64,000 nucleotides of DNA, taken from contig CM060183.1 in NCBI GenBank assembly GCA_030549335.1, forward strand, positions 32,868,768 to 32,932,767, in the 5' to 3' direction. Shown here piece after piece: positions 12,441-23,789 of the stretch (the first letter of the stretch is position 1; the number at the start of each line of letters is the position of its first letter). The position numbers and the translations under genes were made by a program. This stretch comes from Pontederia crassipes. Taxonomy: Eukaryota; Streptophyta; Magnoliopsida; Commelinales; Pontederiaceae. Under the pieces are notes generated by a model, which saw nothing but the letters and a program-made list of their open reading frames with translations, was not told the origin of the DNA and searched no databases.

Positions 12441-13552
12441 TTACAAATCAATACGACGATATTTTTTCTTTTTCTTTTTCTTTGTGAAAAATGAAGCCAA
12501 AGCAAAATATTTTTTTATATAATAATGATGATATTCTTTCTTTAAACGTGGACGCATGCTCGATTTTTTTCTCGAATACATGGCAAACGATATATGTAAA
12601 CTCTTTGTCCTAGATTTTAGAATTGATAATTTTTAACATGCCGTATGATTTTTTTATTTAATCCCGCTTGAGGATTAAATATTAAAATGTTAGTTTGTCC
12701 TATTTGAAGCTTCTTAGAATTCTAAATTATTTTAAAAAAACACATTTTGATGAAGAAGGAGAAATTTCCTCCCAGTGGAAATTGTTGGAGAAATGATTGC
12801 AAAAGGAAAAAAATGGTAACTAACATGTATGGTTGCATATAAAAAATATTAGGACATTACTGTTATCCTTTCAAAATACACTATTGTCGTTATTTTATCA
12901 TACAAGAATAAAAATATTCATCACTCACCTAATAAAATGATATTTTTTTGAAGTGATAATGGTGATACCCAAACATTATTTCTCATGAAACTAAATGTGA
13001 CAACAAGTTAAAGTTGTATATATATAAAAGAACACAAAATATTATGAATAAGGACTGAATAAAAAGATTCATCTCTATGTTATTAGGTGCATAAAAGATT
13101 TAGGGTCCCCTTCATACAACTCCTCAAACACTTAATGCCGCTCCAAACTTTCCATTTTATCCTTTGTTTAGTTTTAATTTATCTTCCCTCACCTCCATTC
13201 AATTTAGTTCCAGTTGCTACTCAACTTTTTTCTTAATTAATCTTTTATCATTTTTTTTTCTTTCTCTATTGTCTCTCTTCCATATGTTAGTATCTTAATT
13301 TTTCATGATAAAAAATATAATACTAATATTATATAATATGAGATATGATATATACATATACATTTAATTAATATGAAAACTATAATTACGTTATATATAT
13401 TATTCAAAAGTATATGAAATAAAAATTAAAATAAAGATAGTGGAAAAGGAATAAATTATTATGGAAAAAAGGTGAAAGTTTCATTTTGAAACAATTAATA
13501 TGTTTGGTCACTAAAAAAATGGATGAAATATGAAAATCTCATAAACTTGATA
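12441..13552. other. AT-rich spacer
   Basis: I see nothing here beyond AT-rich low-complexity DNA with short poly-T and poly-A runs. No open frame or repeat could be assigned. Confidence 0.55.
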
Positions 13553-13800
13553 TTAAAAGCCTAAAATAAGGAGAGAGAAGGTGGTGGGTATGGCGAACCG
13601 GTAACGTCTCCTAAATTCTCTCTTCTCAGGAAGGCGATTGCGAGAAAAAAAAAACCCTAGCACCTCCTCATGCCGCCATCGCTTGAGCTCATTTTCCCCC
13701 TCGTCTTCCGCAACCCCCCCCCCCCCCCCCCCCGGAGGCGGCAGCCAAAAAAAAACATCCATGTTTCTCCTCTCCTCATAACTCCAAGTTCTCAAGTTAA
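13553..13800. other. GC-rich island with a (C)20 run; possible remnant of a gene 5' end
   Basis: A sharp GC island in AT-rich DNA. It contains the telo-box-like AAACCCTAGC (about 13660) and an uninterrupted run of about 20 C (13714-13733) followed by GGAGGCGGCAGCC. On the plus strand an ATG at about 13670 opens a Pro-rich frame. AAACCCTA motifs are common in plant promoters and leaders of growth and translation genes, so this may be the relic of a first exon. No downstream exon is evident. Confidence 0.3.
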
Positions 13801-14169
13801 ATCGAATTCGAGTCGCCTTTGATGCATATAGAAGAGGTCGAGTCGTTGGAGCACTTTTATTTTCTCTTCACTTTCATTTTTAAAAAAGCATGCATGTAAT
13901 AGATAAACTCGAGAGTTGTACTAGAGTTTATTAGAATCATTTTGTAAGGCTGTATAAAACTTGAGCTTGTAAAGTGTTAAATGTGACATGGGTTGTGAAA
14001 TAATAGTGATAATATGTTAATGTGGTATCTTATATTTTTTTAATTAACTTTGATGAATATATAAATGTATCCTTTTGTATGTATTGGCAAATAACATAAG
14101 ATAAATAAGGGATGAGATTTTACTGATTTTATTTATAGAGTTGCTAAACATAATTAAGGAAGGTAATAG

Positions 14170-14976
14170 TTGAAACTAGAACTTAGTCACGGAATTGGGT
14201 GTGACAGTAGCATCCAAGATAATATTCTCATCGCCCAGGAGCTTACTCACTCTCTTTCCTTTGGCCGCATTAAGCACATGCTTATTAAGGTCGATATGGA
14301 GAAGACGTTGGATCGTGTTTCTTGGAATGCTATCATCAAGGCCCTCACTCTCATGAACTACCCCTTTTCCTTTATCTCATGGATCGAGCTCTGTATTCGC
14401 TCACCCTCTTTCTCTTGCATGATCAATGGATTTCCTTCACCTTACTTTCAGTCGTATAAAGGCATTCGGCAGGGTGACCCTCTGTCGCCTTATCTGTTCA
14501 TCATTACTTCACAAGTCTTCACCTCTCTTCTTGAGCCCAGTATTGCTTCTGGTCGAATCAAGCCCTTCACCCTTAATAATTTCTCCTTGAGCCACCTCCT
14601 CTTTCAGACGACCTCCTCATTTGCATTCGAGCTTCTCTTCCTAATTGCCGTCGCATTTTGTGCATCCTCAATACCTACGAGGAACTCACTGGTCAATGAC
14701 TTAACCTCCTCAAATCCGCTATGTATTTTTCAACTAGGCTTCACCTTCATCGTAGGCTATCCATTACTAGAGCTCTGGGCATCCATCCTGGTGAATACCC
14801 TTTCACTTATCTTGGGACCCCCATCTCTCCGAAATACATCTCGACTTCTCGGCAAACCTTTCTTCCCAACAAAATCTCCACAAGGCTCTCTGGCTGGCAT
14901 CGTCGTCTGCTTACTCAAGCTGGGCGCGCCACTCTCATTAAGTCCACCCTCTCATCCATTCCCATCTGCCTCCTGA
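14170..14976 (+). pseudogene. LINE reverse transcriptase, N-terminal fragment
   Basis: Carries RT blocks up to the conserved RQGDPLSPYLF (about residue 100). The catalytic Asp-Asp block should follow at about 14606. The bases there read TTTCAGACGACCTC, where a FADD-type motif would need one more base, so a single-base deletion throws the rest out of frame. Codons after that point (CASSIPTRNSL onward) are out-of-frame readings. The function would have been cDNA synthesis at the target nick. Confidence 0.75.
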
Positions 14977-15416
14977 GCACGACCTATTTATCCATGGGTA
15001 CCCTCTGTTCTCTTGGAAAGCTCAGTCAGTCCTTCCTTTGGGACTCTGGCAATGTTCACAAGGCGGCTCATCTCATCAACTGGCACATTGTCCACTCTCT
15101 CCGATCTGTGGGTGGCTTAGGCATCAGGAATATCCATCTCATTAGAGCCTCACTCTTGGTGCACCGTGTTCTTAGTCTCCTTAATAATTCCTCTTCAACT
15201 TGGGTTTCTTTTATCCATGCTAAATGTGGTCCCTTTGATCTCTGGGAGTCTTGTACCCGCCCCCGCATTGCTCGATCTTGGAGGCTCATACTTGACATAA
15301 TTCCTCAAATCCACCTTGGCTTCCTTAAGGTTATTGGCTCTGGCTCTAACACCTCGATCGTTCATGACCCCTGGACCTCCCCAATCCCCCTTAGCAAGTT
15401 GCCAAACATTCATTAA
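14721..15416 (+). pseudogene. LINE reverse transcriptase, thumb and connection fragment
   Basis: Resumes LINE homology in another frame: LGIHPGEYPFTYLGTPIS, then SGWHRRLLTQAGRATLIKST, then INWHIVHSLRSVGGLGIRN, all typical of plant L1 open frame 2. It ends at a stop after HDPWTSPIPLSKLPN. It overlaps the preceding fragment because of the frameshift. Confidence 0.75.
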
Positions 15417-16196
15417 CATGGATATCAACATCTTCTCTCTTAAAGTAGCTGACCTTATCATCAATCACACTTGGAACACCACCCTGCTTGCTCAGATATT
15501 TACTACTTCTACTCGTGAGGCTATCTGTAACATTTACATTTCACTTACTATATGTGATGACGCGTGGGTGTGATCGACTAATGATCATGGGATTCCCAAT
15601 GCTAGTGAGGTGTATAACTTCGTTTACCGACAGGCTCTGCCGACCATGATGGCTGGACGGTAGCCTTAGTCTGTGATTTGAAAGATCCAGGTTCCCCCCA
15701 AGAGTTCACTTCTTCCTCTGGAAGCTTTTTCATATCCGTCTCCGCACAAAATCTTATATTCAGTAGTTTTCTCCTATGAATGATCCATGTTGCTCCCTCT
15801 GTGGTCAGGCCACTGAAACTGCCTCCCATTTATTTTTCTCCTGCCCCATTGTGCTTCAATTATGGTCCGCTTTTCAACAAAAATTACTAATCAACTTTCA
15901 ATTTTTTTTCCTCCTGGGATTCTGGTTCGTGGATCCAGGAGAGAGCCACTTTGGATTTGCTTGCTAGACAATTTCTTCTCTCTATCATTTCTTTTTATCT
16001 GTGGGAATCTAGAACCCGAAGAACGTTATTCATTTTCAATCAAGAAATGCAACCGTCAACATGGTCTGGGAGAGAGCTGTTGCCAGTTCTTACGAATTTA
16101 TCAACTCCGCCGCCCATGCTCTTGAGGCTCCCCCTCTCCCTCCACCCCCATAATCCATTGCGGATTCAGTGGGACCCCCCCCCCCTCCTCTGAATT

Positions 16197-16676
16197 GAGT
16201 TATCCTCAATTCGGATGGCTCCTTTTGCAGAGTCAGCTCTTGTGGGGGCTACCATTTTCTGCTCCGAACTCATTCTAGTAATTTTATTTTTGCAAGTGCT
16301 GGTGTTGTTTCTGTTGTCTCCGCCCTCCACGCCGAGGCCTAGGCGCTTCTCCTTGTTGTTCGCACTTGTGTCTCCCGCCAGATCATCCACGTCAAAATTT
16401 ACACTAATTCGGAGAGCCTCGTTCACATCATCAAGAATACTCGCACAAACCCTTGGCAGATCCGCAGCATCATCTTCGACATCAGGAGTTTTATTGACTG
16501 CCTCTCACCATCTGTACTTGTATTTTGCCCAAGAAACTATAATGTGACATCTGACTTTTTAGCTCTTTTTTACCGTCAAAATGACGAGCATTTTTGGGTC
16601 GATGGGCCTCCTCATGGCCTCGACAATTTTTTGTATCATGAAGTCTTTCCACTACGTAATGCAATATTTTCTTTCT
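16197..16676 (+). pseudogene. LINE RNase H domain, inactivated
   Basis: Reads LNSDGSFC (first catalytic Asp), ALHAEA-stop-ALL (Glu motif interrupted by TAG at about 16338), YTNSESLV and NVTSDFLALFYR (final Asp). The second carboxylate, usually Asp in TDSxxLV, is Asn here. The domain ends in a stop just before the A-rich tail. Plant L1 elements commonly carry this RNase H after the RT. Confidence 0.75.
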
Positions 16677-16690
16677 AAAAAAAAGTTTAA

Positions 16691-17350
16691 AATAAGAATG
16701 AAGGATAAAATTGTTTCTTTGAAGTCACCCAAAGATTTATTTCTATGCTTTTTGAAAGTCGACGTGAGTTCAATCCCATCAAATTTTGCTAAAAATCAGA
16801 ATCGTCTTGTATCTAGTTGCTGAGATTTTTTTGCGCGTCCCAATTAAAAAAACAATTTCCAAATAAAATATGAATGCTTAAATATTCTTCTGAAGGGAGA
16901 AACCAACCGTGCACGGAAGAGAGAGAGAGAGAGAGAGAGAGAGAATTGTGACTGAAAACTAGAAAACTTTATTTATATATTCTTCTGAAGGGAGAAACCA
17001 ACCCTGCACGGAATAGACTAGAAAACTACTAAACTAGAGATAAAATTGTGGCTGAACATGCCCCAAGCACATAACCACCGTTCACCTATAGATGGCAAAG
17101 AGAAACAATGAGTAAAGCGACCATATATGAACATGAAATTTAATCAAGGCGAACTAATAGAGCAAGATCTATTGGTGAATAATATATTGAAAGGTTTGAT
17201 TACTAATATATCGAAAGGCTTTGTTATTGTTGTTGTTGTTGTTGCATAGATTTGCAGCCGATTCAGAGCTTGTGATATCACCTTATCGAGAGACAAAACG
17301 ATTAAAACCATTACCTGATAAGTTCCTGCTCTTAACTATCTGTGTGTGTG
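16691..17350. repeat. Spacer with (GA)n and a 35-bp motif in two local copies
   Basis: The block TTCTTCTGAAGGGAGAAACC followed by AACC(G/C)TGCACGGAA occurs at about 16885 and again at 16980. A third, related copy lies at 9950. A (GA)n run follows the first copy (16916-16944). A (TTG)n run sits at 17224-17245. No gene is seen. Confidence 0.55.
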
Positions 17351-17355
17351 AAGAT

Positions 17356-17758
17356 TTAGAACTTGTCTTCGAATTCCGAGAGGGGGGTCATTTGCTCTTT
17401 CAAGCCCTTCCTCTTCCTAATGTCACTCACTAGCTGTGCAGTTTGGGAACCAGAGTCCATGGGATCCGAATTCATCATGTCCCAGTGATCAAAGACGCAC
17501 TGAGGGAAAGCCTGTGCTGACGTCGCAGCACGCAAGGTGCCCGAGAATCCGAAGGATTCGATGACCGGGAGATAAGCCTTGATGTTGTACAGCGGGGTAC
17601 CTGGCCTCTGCTGTTCTTCGAAGACATGCCTTCTCTTCTGGTTAAGAACGCCATAGATGCCACCTAAAGCCTGTTCAGGAGCTTGAATCTCTACCAAGTA
17701 CACGGGTTCCAGTAACCTTGGTTTGACTGTTAGCTGGGCTGCGTAAATGACCCTTCCG
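17356..17758 (-). pseudogene. eEF2 C-terminal fragment (domain V end)
   Basis: Translates [20 protein letters not shown], continues through [17 protein letters not shown] and [16 protein letters not shown], and ends LSEFEDKF-stop. This is the invariant eEF2 C-terminus with the stop in its normal place; the usual last residue is Leu, here Phe. The join to the upstream piece is interrupted by the 433-bp MITE. Confidence 0.9.
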
Positions 17759-18191
17759 TGCGTTTGGTTATAGAATATGTTTTAGAGAATAAGAAAATTT
17801 GTTATAATATTCTTCTAATATTCTTATTCTTCTCTTTGTTTGGTTTAATCAGAATAAATTTTAAATATAACATATTTTATAATTTAAATATTTTATTATA
17901 AATTATTGACATTTAATTATTATTATAAAAGATAATAGTATAATAATATGTGATTAAATTATAAAAAATAAAAGAAATGGTAAAATGTTGAAAAAGTGAG
18001 AATATATGTATTCCATCATTTAGATGGAATAAAAAATTTACTGCTTGAAGGAATATAACGGTGGTATCACGATTTTCAAGGTAGTTTTATCAAAAATGCA
18101 TTTTCATTGGTATAATCTTATTCTCCTGCGTGTTTGACAATATTCATCTGAATAAGTATCTATTCTTTGTCTTATACTACAACCAAACGCC
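17759..18191. mobile_element. hAT-like MITE inside the eEF2 exon
   Basis: Terminal inverted repeats GCGTTTGGTTATAG (left) and GCGTTTGGTTGTAG (right, other strand). The flanks are CCCTTCCG (17751-17758) and CCCTTCTG (18192-18199), an 8-bp target duplication with one mismatch. Removing the element and one copy restores the eEF2 codons for PTARRV, which fixes the borders. The interior is AT-rich and non-coding. The 8-bp duplication points to the hAT superfamily. Confidence 0.75.
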
Positions 18192-18369
18192 CCCTTCTGG
18201 CCGTAGGAATGACCTGACCATCGCCTCTGTGGACATCGTGCAGAACAACATCGCACACCTCGAAGCGTATGCCATGCATGTTCTCCTCAGCGAGGGCTCC
18301 TTCCTTGGATGCCCACTGGAACCCTGCAACAACAGAGTCCTTGATTTCGTTCAGATACTGGACTCCCTT
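18192..18369 (-). pseudogene. eEF2 fragment (GVQYLNEI to IPTARR)
   Basis: Encodes [20 protein letters not shown] and on to [10 protein letters not shown], a stretch just before the eEF2 C-terminal domain. Two residues are missing in the LHADAIHRG segment (reads LHDVHRG). The last bases on the right, CCCTT (18365-18369), are where the gypsy element entered. Confidence 0.88.
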
Positions 18370-20311
18370 TGTAACGCCCCCGAAATGCACCCCGCCACGT
18401 GATCGAATACACTCCGGGAACATTACAGGACACGACTTACATGTACAATAATTTGATCAAAATAAAACTTTGACTGGTCAACATAATAGAGGCATAATTG
18501 AGGAAGAGAAAAATAGTAATTATTTATTTGAAAAGAGATATAATAGAAAATGAGTGCAGAAGTCTTAATGACATAACATAATGAGTCCCAAATAACATAA
18601 GCATGAGAGTTTGGATAAGATAAATACAACTCGATGACAATAGAAGGAAAACTGAAGAGACTCGACATCATGTGCAAAGATCATCACGAGCTCGATCTGT
18701 CGCCTACGCCATCATCTTTTTACTGGGACAGTTATTACTTGTGACATTGAATACACAGGGGAGGTGAACCTCCTAGTGAGCTTTGACGCCCGGTACATAA
18801 TAACTACATGACATATGAGCAGTAATGACATCATAAAGATAATCAAATAAACATAATCATAAAATGATAGAACCATGTAGACATAATTTGTATGTTAATA
18901 TCATGATCAAAATGCACAAAATATAGTGGTATGACTGATGATAATATGATAAGTGTAATAAGAGTAACATAATCATCATTAAAAGATCATAATATCATTG
19001 GGCATTGCCCATCATCATAATCATTGTCATCTTTACATTTTCATTATGTTACACTTATTTTGGAGTGTCTTTCAACTCCCTTTAATGGGACCGATGGAGT
19101 ATCTTTCGACTTCCTTTTGGCTAAGGCGGAGCATCTCAACGCCCAATATGGACTGGTGGAGTATCTTTCGACTCCATTTTGGCCAAGTTGACCGTCGTCA
19201 ACATAACATAAGACGGGCTCATTCATTTACATTTTTCATTTTTTATCTTATTTACACCTAGGACTATCTTTGGAATTTAATGACCATCGATTCATGAATA
19301 ATAAGATGAAGGATGTCAGAATTTATATAAAATCATCATATATAAATGGTAAAAAAGATAGGCTTGATAGATTGAGTAGGAACACGACCAAGGAAATTTC
19401 AATGGGTTCTGGATTTCATACTTAAAAGACTTACTGAATAAAAGAGAAGATTAACTTTATACAACTAATAAAATAATCGGTGCTGTCAACATCAGAGCAT
19501 GTAATAAACTAACAAGACGAACACTAATGACTAAAGCACGCATATACTTCTGCTACAGTGTTATACATTTTTGAGGTCTCGAATGTTATAGAAAAAGTAT
19601 CTTACGCTATAGAAAAAGTATCCTTAAATGTTGGGATTAAATGTGCAGGAAGTACTAAATAATATTTTAAAGTGTCAAATACAAGAATGGTAACATATGT
19701 TTCAATTTAAAGTAAGGCGTGTGTATTATAAATTACATGCGATTAGCACCTTTAATATAAAGAAAACCTCCATCTCAGTGCATCAAATGCACTTACGTCT
19801 TATCGCATTAGACCTGGGAATGTGCATGAAAGGCACATGTGATACCAGATCTTTAATGCATTTTATCAAGCACACGGCTTACATCACTAACACCACTATT
19901 GCACTTGGATTAATGCATTTAATGCACCCTGAATGAAATATAATGGTTTCATACATGGGAAAATGATACATCGGAAAGAGTAATATTTGTTCACGTAATG
20001 GCAGAGATGGGCCAATAGATCTGAAAGATGTAGTCATTTATGAGAAAGTATGCATGGTAAATGCATAAAATTTCCTTACGACGATGAACGAAAAAGTTGT
20101 GCAGATGGCAAAATCATGTACCGATGGTAATTAATTTCGTAGGATCTTTCGTACCTTAAAAGAAATCAAACATTGCTATTGGCGGCCTCTACCTCTCCTT
20201 CGACCGCGACGTTCTCTTCCTAATAGCAATTATAGGGGGTAGTGGCAAGTTACTGGAATGGGTTAAATAGATTTCTTTTTCTTTTTTTTAACATAATTCT
20301 CGGACGTCACA
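18370..20311 (-). repeat. 3' LTR of gypsy element 1
   Basis: 1942 bp, plus-strand ends TGTAACGCC...GACGTCACA (TG...CA on the element strand). It is preceded by the eEF2 flank CCCTT and followed inward by a purine tract (AAGGGG on the element strand). It is near-identical to 25395-27123 apart from a 139-bp segment (19380-19518) present only here. An internal partial tandem repeat around 19060-19190 repeats GGAGTATCTTTCGACT. Confidence 0.9.
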
Positions 20312-20340
20312 TTATAAACCCCTTAAAATAAAATTCGTCC
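20312..20340 (-). other. Polypurine tract region of gypsy element 1
   Basis: On the element strand ATTTTAAGGGGTTTATAA abuts the start of the 3' LTR, the position where plus-strand priming occurs in LTR retrotransposons. The tract is short and degenerate. Confidence 0.5.
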
Positions 20341-20345
20341 TTGAA

Positions 20346-20624
20346 TTATGTATAGTGTAGGAACTTACCAAATAGTCTGAGAAACTGTTGCCGCATTTCT
20401 GACTTGAGTTCCCAAGTCGCTTCATCGCCTTGATGATAACTCCATGCGACTTTAACTAGTGGCACATCCCTGTTCTTGTGACGTTGGACTTTGTATTCTA
20501 GGATTCTGAGTGGCTGCTCTTCATATGTGAGATCTTCTTTAAGATTTGACTCCCCATATATGATAATGTTTGCCTCATCATATTTATACTTCCGGAGCAT
20601 AAATACATGAAAAACATTATGCAC
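20346..20624 (-). pseudogene. Gypsy element 1: integrase tail with chromodomain
   Basis: Contains VFHVFMLRKYKYD followed by LEYKVQRHKNRDVPLVKVAW and GDEATWELKSEMRQQFLRLF, the C-terminal chromodomain of plant chromoviruses, thought to steer integration. The frame between it and the integrase core (20625-20820) is broken by stops. Confidence 0.8.
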
Positions 20625-20817
20625 TCGTTCATACGATGGAGGTAGTGCTAATCTGCATGCCGCCTCTCCGACTAACTCGGGCTGAGCTTTCCTTTCTTAT
20701 TGAATCTCATGACTTCCTTCGTCGGGGAGACTTTTAGCAATACTTGATCACCTATTTGAAAGATCTGCTCATGTTGGCCCTTATCTGCATAGGTCTTCTG
20801 ACGAGTCTGTGCTGCTT

Positions 20818-21761
20818 TCATTCTATTAACTCCACCTTCTTGGTATATTCCTCAGTCTCCTTTAATTCTTTTGCACTCAGGAACTTTCGTTCGCCAACCT
20901 CATTCCAACAAGCAGGTGAACGACATGGTCTCCCATACAAGGCCTCGAATGGAGCCATGCCGATGCTGGAATGATAGCTATTATTATAAGCGAACTCTAT
21001 CAGAGGCAAGTGATCATCCCAACTGCCATGTCAGCCCAAAGAACATGCCCTCAGCATGTCTTCTACCGTTTGGATGGTTCTCTCTGATTGACCATCTGTC
21101 TGAGGATGAAAGGCCGTGCTGTAGTTTAGTCTTGTCGCAAAAGTATTTTGCAGACTTCTCCAAAACCTAGCTGTAAAGCGAGGATCTCGATCTGACACTA
21201 TGAAAACTAGAATACCATGCAATCTGATAACTTCCTGAACATATGTATCCATCAATCTCTCGATTGACTGCCTCTATTTGATCGATATAAAGTGTGCAGA
21301 TTTTGTCAATCGATCGACCACTATCCAGATAGCATCATGTCCTTTCTGTGTGCGGGTTAGACATGATATGAAATCCATGGAAATATCTTCCCATTTCCAC
21401 CTCGGGATTCCTACGAGCTAAGCTTGCCATATGGCCTCTGATGCTCGATCTTTACTTGCTGGCATACTAGACACTTAGAGACATATTCCGCAATCTCTCA
21501 CTTCATATCGTGCCACCAGTAACTTCGTTGTACATCCTTGTATATTTTTGTGCTGCCTGGATGGATGGCAAACTCTAACTTGTGGCACTCGTCCATCACC
21601 TCTCTCCTTAACTCAGCTTCATTCGGGACCCACAGACGGTCGCTATATCTGATTCCGCCATCAGCTGATATCTTGAAGTCCTCTGTTTCTTTCTCACACC
21701 CACTGACCATCTTGACATATTTTGCATCCTCTGGTTGTGCCTTGATGATTCTGTCAACCAA
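20818..21761 (-). pseudogene. Gypsy element 1: integrase, fragmented
   Basis: Homology runs from the N-terminal zinc-binding part (HKLEFAIHPGSTKIYKDVQR, ending WWHDMK at 21498) through a core with catalytic DD-35-E signatures (MDFISCL near 21370, VSDRDPRF near 21195, HPQTDGQSERTIQ near 21090). It continues to [20 protein letters not shown] (about 20950). At least three in-frame stops separate the pieces (at 21498, about 21256 and 21031). Integrase would insert the cDNA; this copy cannot. Confidence 0.82.
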
Positions 21762-21773
21762 GTTTAGTTGAAG

Positions 21774-22891
21774 TTAATGCATCATTAATATAGCTCCATT
21801 TCTGTCCGGCCTTGTATTCCACATATTGAGTTCTTCGGTCATCTCAAATACTCGGAGCCTCATAAATGCTAACGAGCTTTCCCACTTACGACTCAATGCG
21901 TCAGCAACTGTGTTCGCCTTACTTGGATGGTAGTTAATAGCGAACTCATAGTCTTTCAAAAACTCCATCCACCTGCGTTGCCTCATGTTTAGATCTCGTT
22001 GAGAGAAGACATACTTCAGACTTTTGTGATCGGTGAACACCTCAAACTCCTCTCCGTACAAATAGTGTCTCCAGATTTTTAGAGCAAATACCACCGCTGC
22101 TAACTCCAAATTATGTGTCAGGTAGTTCACCTCGTGCTTCTTCAACTGTCTTGATCCATATGCAATCACCTTACCATGCTACATTAGTACGCATCCCAAT
22201 TCTGTACCGCAGGCATCACTATACACCACATACCCACCGCTGCCATAAGGGATAGTGAGTATTGGTGCTGTAGTCAATCTCGTCTTCAGCTCTTGAAAGC
22301 TATCTTCACACTGTTGTGACCAGATAAACTTATCACCCTTCTTTGTCAGCTTCGTCATTGGGGAGGCTATCTTTGAGAAGTTCTTTAGAATCATCTATAG
22401 TATCCGGCCAATCTGAGAAAACTACGTATCTCGGTCATATTCTTCGGTCGAGCTCAATTTGTCACTGTCTCTACCTTTGTTAGATCAACATAGATACCCT
22501 TCTTAGAGACAATGTGTCCAAGGAACATAATTTCTTCCAGCCAGAATTCACATTTCGACAGCTTTGCATAGAGTTTGTGCTGCCTAAGTGTCTCCAATAA
22601 AATCCTCGGATGCTTCTTGTGTTGCTCGGGGTTCTCTGAATAGATCAATATGTCATCAACAAAGACGATGACGAATTGATCCAAATAATGCTTGAACACC
22701 ATGTTCATCAGATCCATGAATGTTGTAGGTGCATTCGTCAACCCAAAAGACATAATCAAGAACTCGTAATGCCCATATCTCGACCGAAAAGCAGTCTTCG
22801 GAATGTCTTTTTCTGTAACTCGTAGTTGGTGATAACCACTCCGCAAGTCTATCTTGGAGAACACAAAAGCCTTGGACAGTTGATCAAACAA
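21774..22891 (-). pseudogene. Gypsy element 1: reverse transcriptase C-half and RNase H
   Basis: 22891-22454 carries [23 protein letters not shown] (catalytic Asp-Asp, about 22645) and [10 protein letters not shown]. 22394-22179 continues with the connection region (FSKIASPMTKLTKK). 22169-21774 holds RNase H, with [32 protein letters not shown] and TVADALSRK. Frame changes separate the three pieces. Confidence 0.85.
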
Positions 22892-23766
22892 ATCATCAAT
22901 GGCAGCGGGTACTTATTTTTCACTGTGACCTTGTTTAGCATTCTGTAATCTATACATAATATGAGGGAGCCATCATTCTTCTTCACGAAGAACACTGGTG
23001 CACCCCATGGTGAAACACTGGGTCGGATAAACCCCTTATCTAAAAGCTCCTGAATTTGCTTCTTGAGTTCTTGCATTTCAGCTAGAGCCATTCGATATGG
23101 AGCTTTGGAGATAGGAGCAGTGCCCGGATGGAGGTTGATGCGGAAATTTATCTCTCGTCGTGGTGGCAATCCAGTGACATCTTCTGGAAAGACGTCCGGA
23201 AAATCTCTAACTATGTCCATCTGTTGTGGATCCGAAACTGGGGCATCTATTTTCACAACACTAGCTAGATAGCCTCTGCATCCTTTATGCAACATCTTTT
23301 GTGCCTTCATTGCAGAAATGATCACCTTGCCTTCCTTACTGGTAGTGCCCTTCACAGTAGCCTTCGGCTTGCCTTGAGTACCAATAATGATCTTCTTTTG
23401 CCTGCATACTACTACAGCATCATGGTATGACAGCCAGTCCATATCAAGTATGACATCATAATCTGTTATGAGAATCACGATCAGATCCACAGAGAAATTC
23501 TTGCCATCGATCGTCACTGGTACTTCTGGGATGTACTTCGTAGTGCAGAGAGTACCCATAGGGGTTGCCACACTCATGGGACATGTCATATCATGCATAG
23601 GCAGACTCAAAGCAGTAGTACAATCTTGAGAGATAAATGAATGTGATGCACCCGAATCAAATAATATTATAGTAGGCATGCCTGCTATAAGTAAAGTACC
23701 TCTAATGATGTCGGCGTCAGCTGGTATAGTATATGTCTGCATATTATAAACTCTGCCTTGCACCAA
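22849..23766 (-). pseudogene. Gypsy element 1: aspartic protease and reverse transcriptase N-half
   Basis: Protease motif [12 protein letters not shown] near 23655 (catalytic Asp in DSGA), then a linker. The RT start follows, with [20 protein letters not shown] and [19 protein letters not shown]. The frame is lost after YPLP and RT resumes in the overlapping frame at 22891, so one frameshift divides the polymerase. Confidence 0.85.
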
Positions 23767-23789
23767 GGTATTAGCACCTTTAGTGCTAC

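Larger units (their letters stand above)
14170..16690 (+). mobile_element. 5'-truncated LINE (L1-type) retrotransposon, decayed
   Basis: A non-LTR retrotransposon remnant. It starts inside the reverse-transcriptase domain (SIQDNILIAQEL at about 14210, then INGFPSP and IRQGDPLSPYLFI at about 14460-14500). It then runs through the RT thumb (TYLGTPIS at about 14808), a zinc-finger-like zf-RVT stretch (CSLCGQATETASHLFFSCP, about 15792) and a C-terminal RNase H domain (16205-16670). It ends with an A-rich 3' end near 16674-16690. The upstream endonuclease part is absent, the usual 5' truncation of LINE insertions. Several frameshifts and stops split the frame, so it is not autonomous. I could not identify its target-site duplication. 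Confidence 0.85.

Noticed and set aside
18998-19261. 87-codon frame duplicated at 26016-26279
   Set aside because: Both copies lie at the same position in the two LTRs of gypsy element 1. The frame is preserved because the LTRs are near-identical, not because it is a gene.
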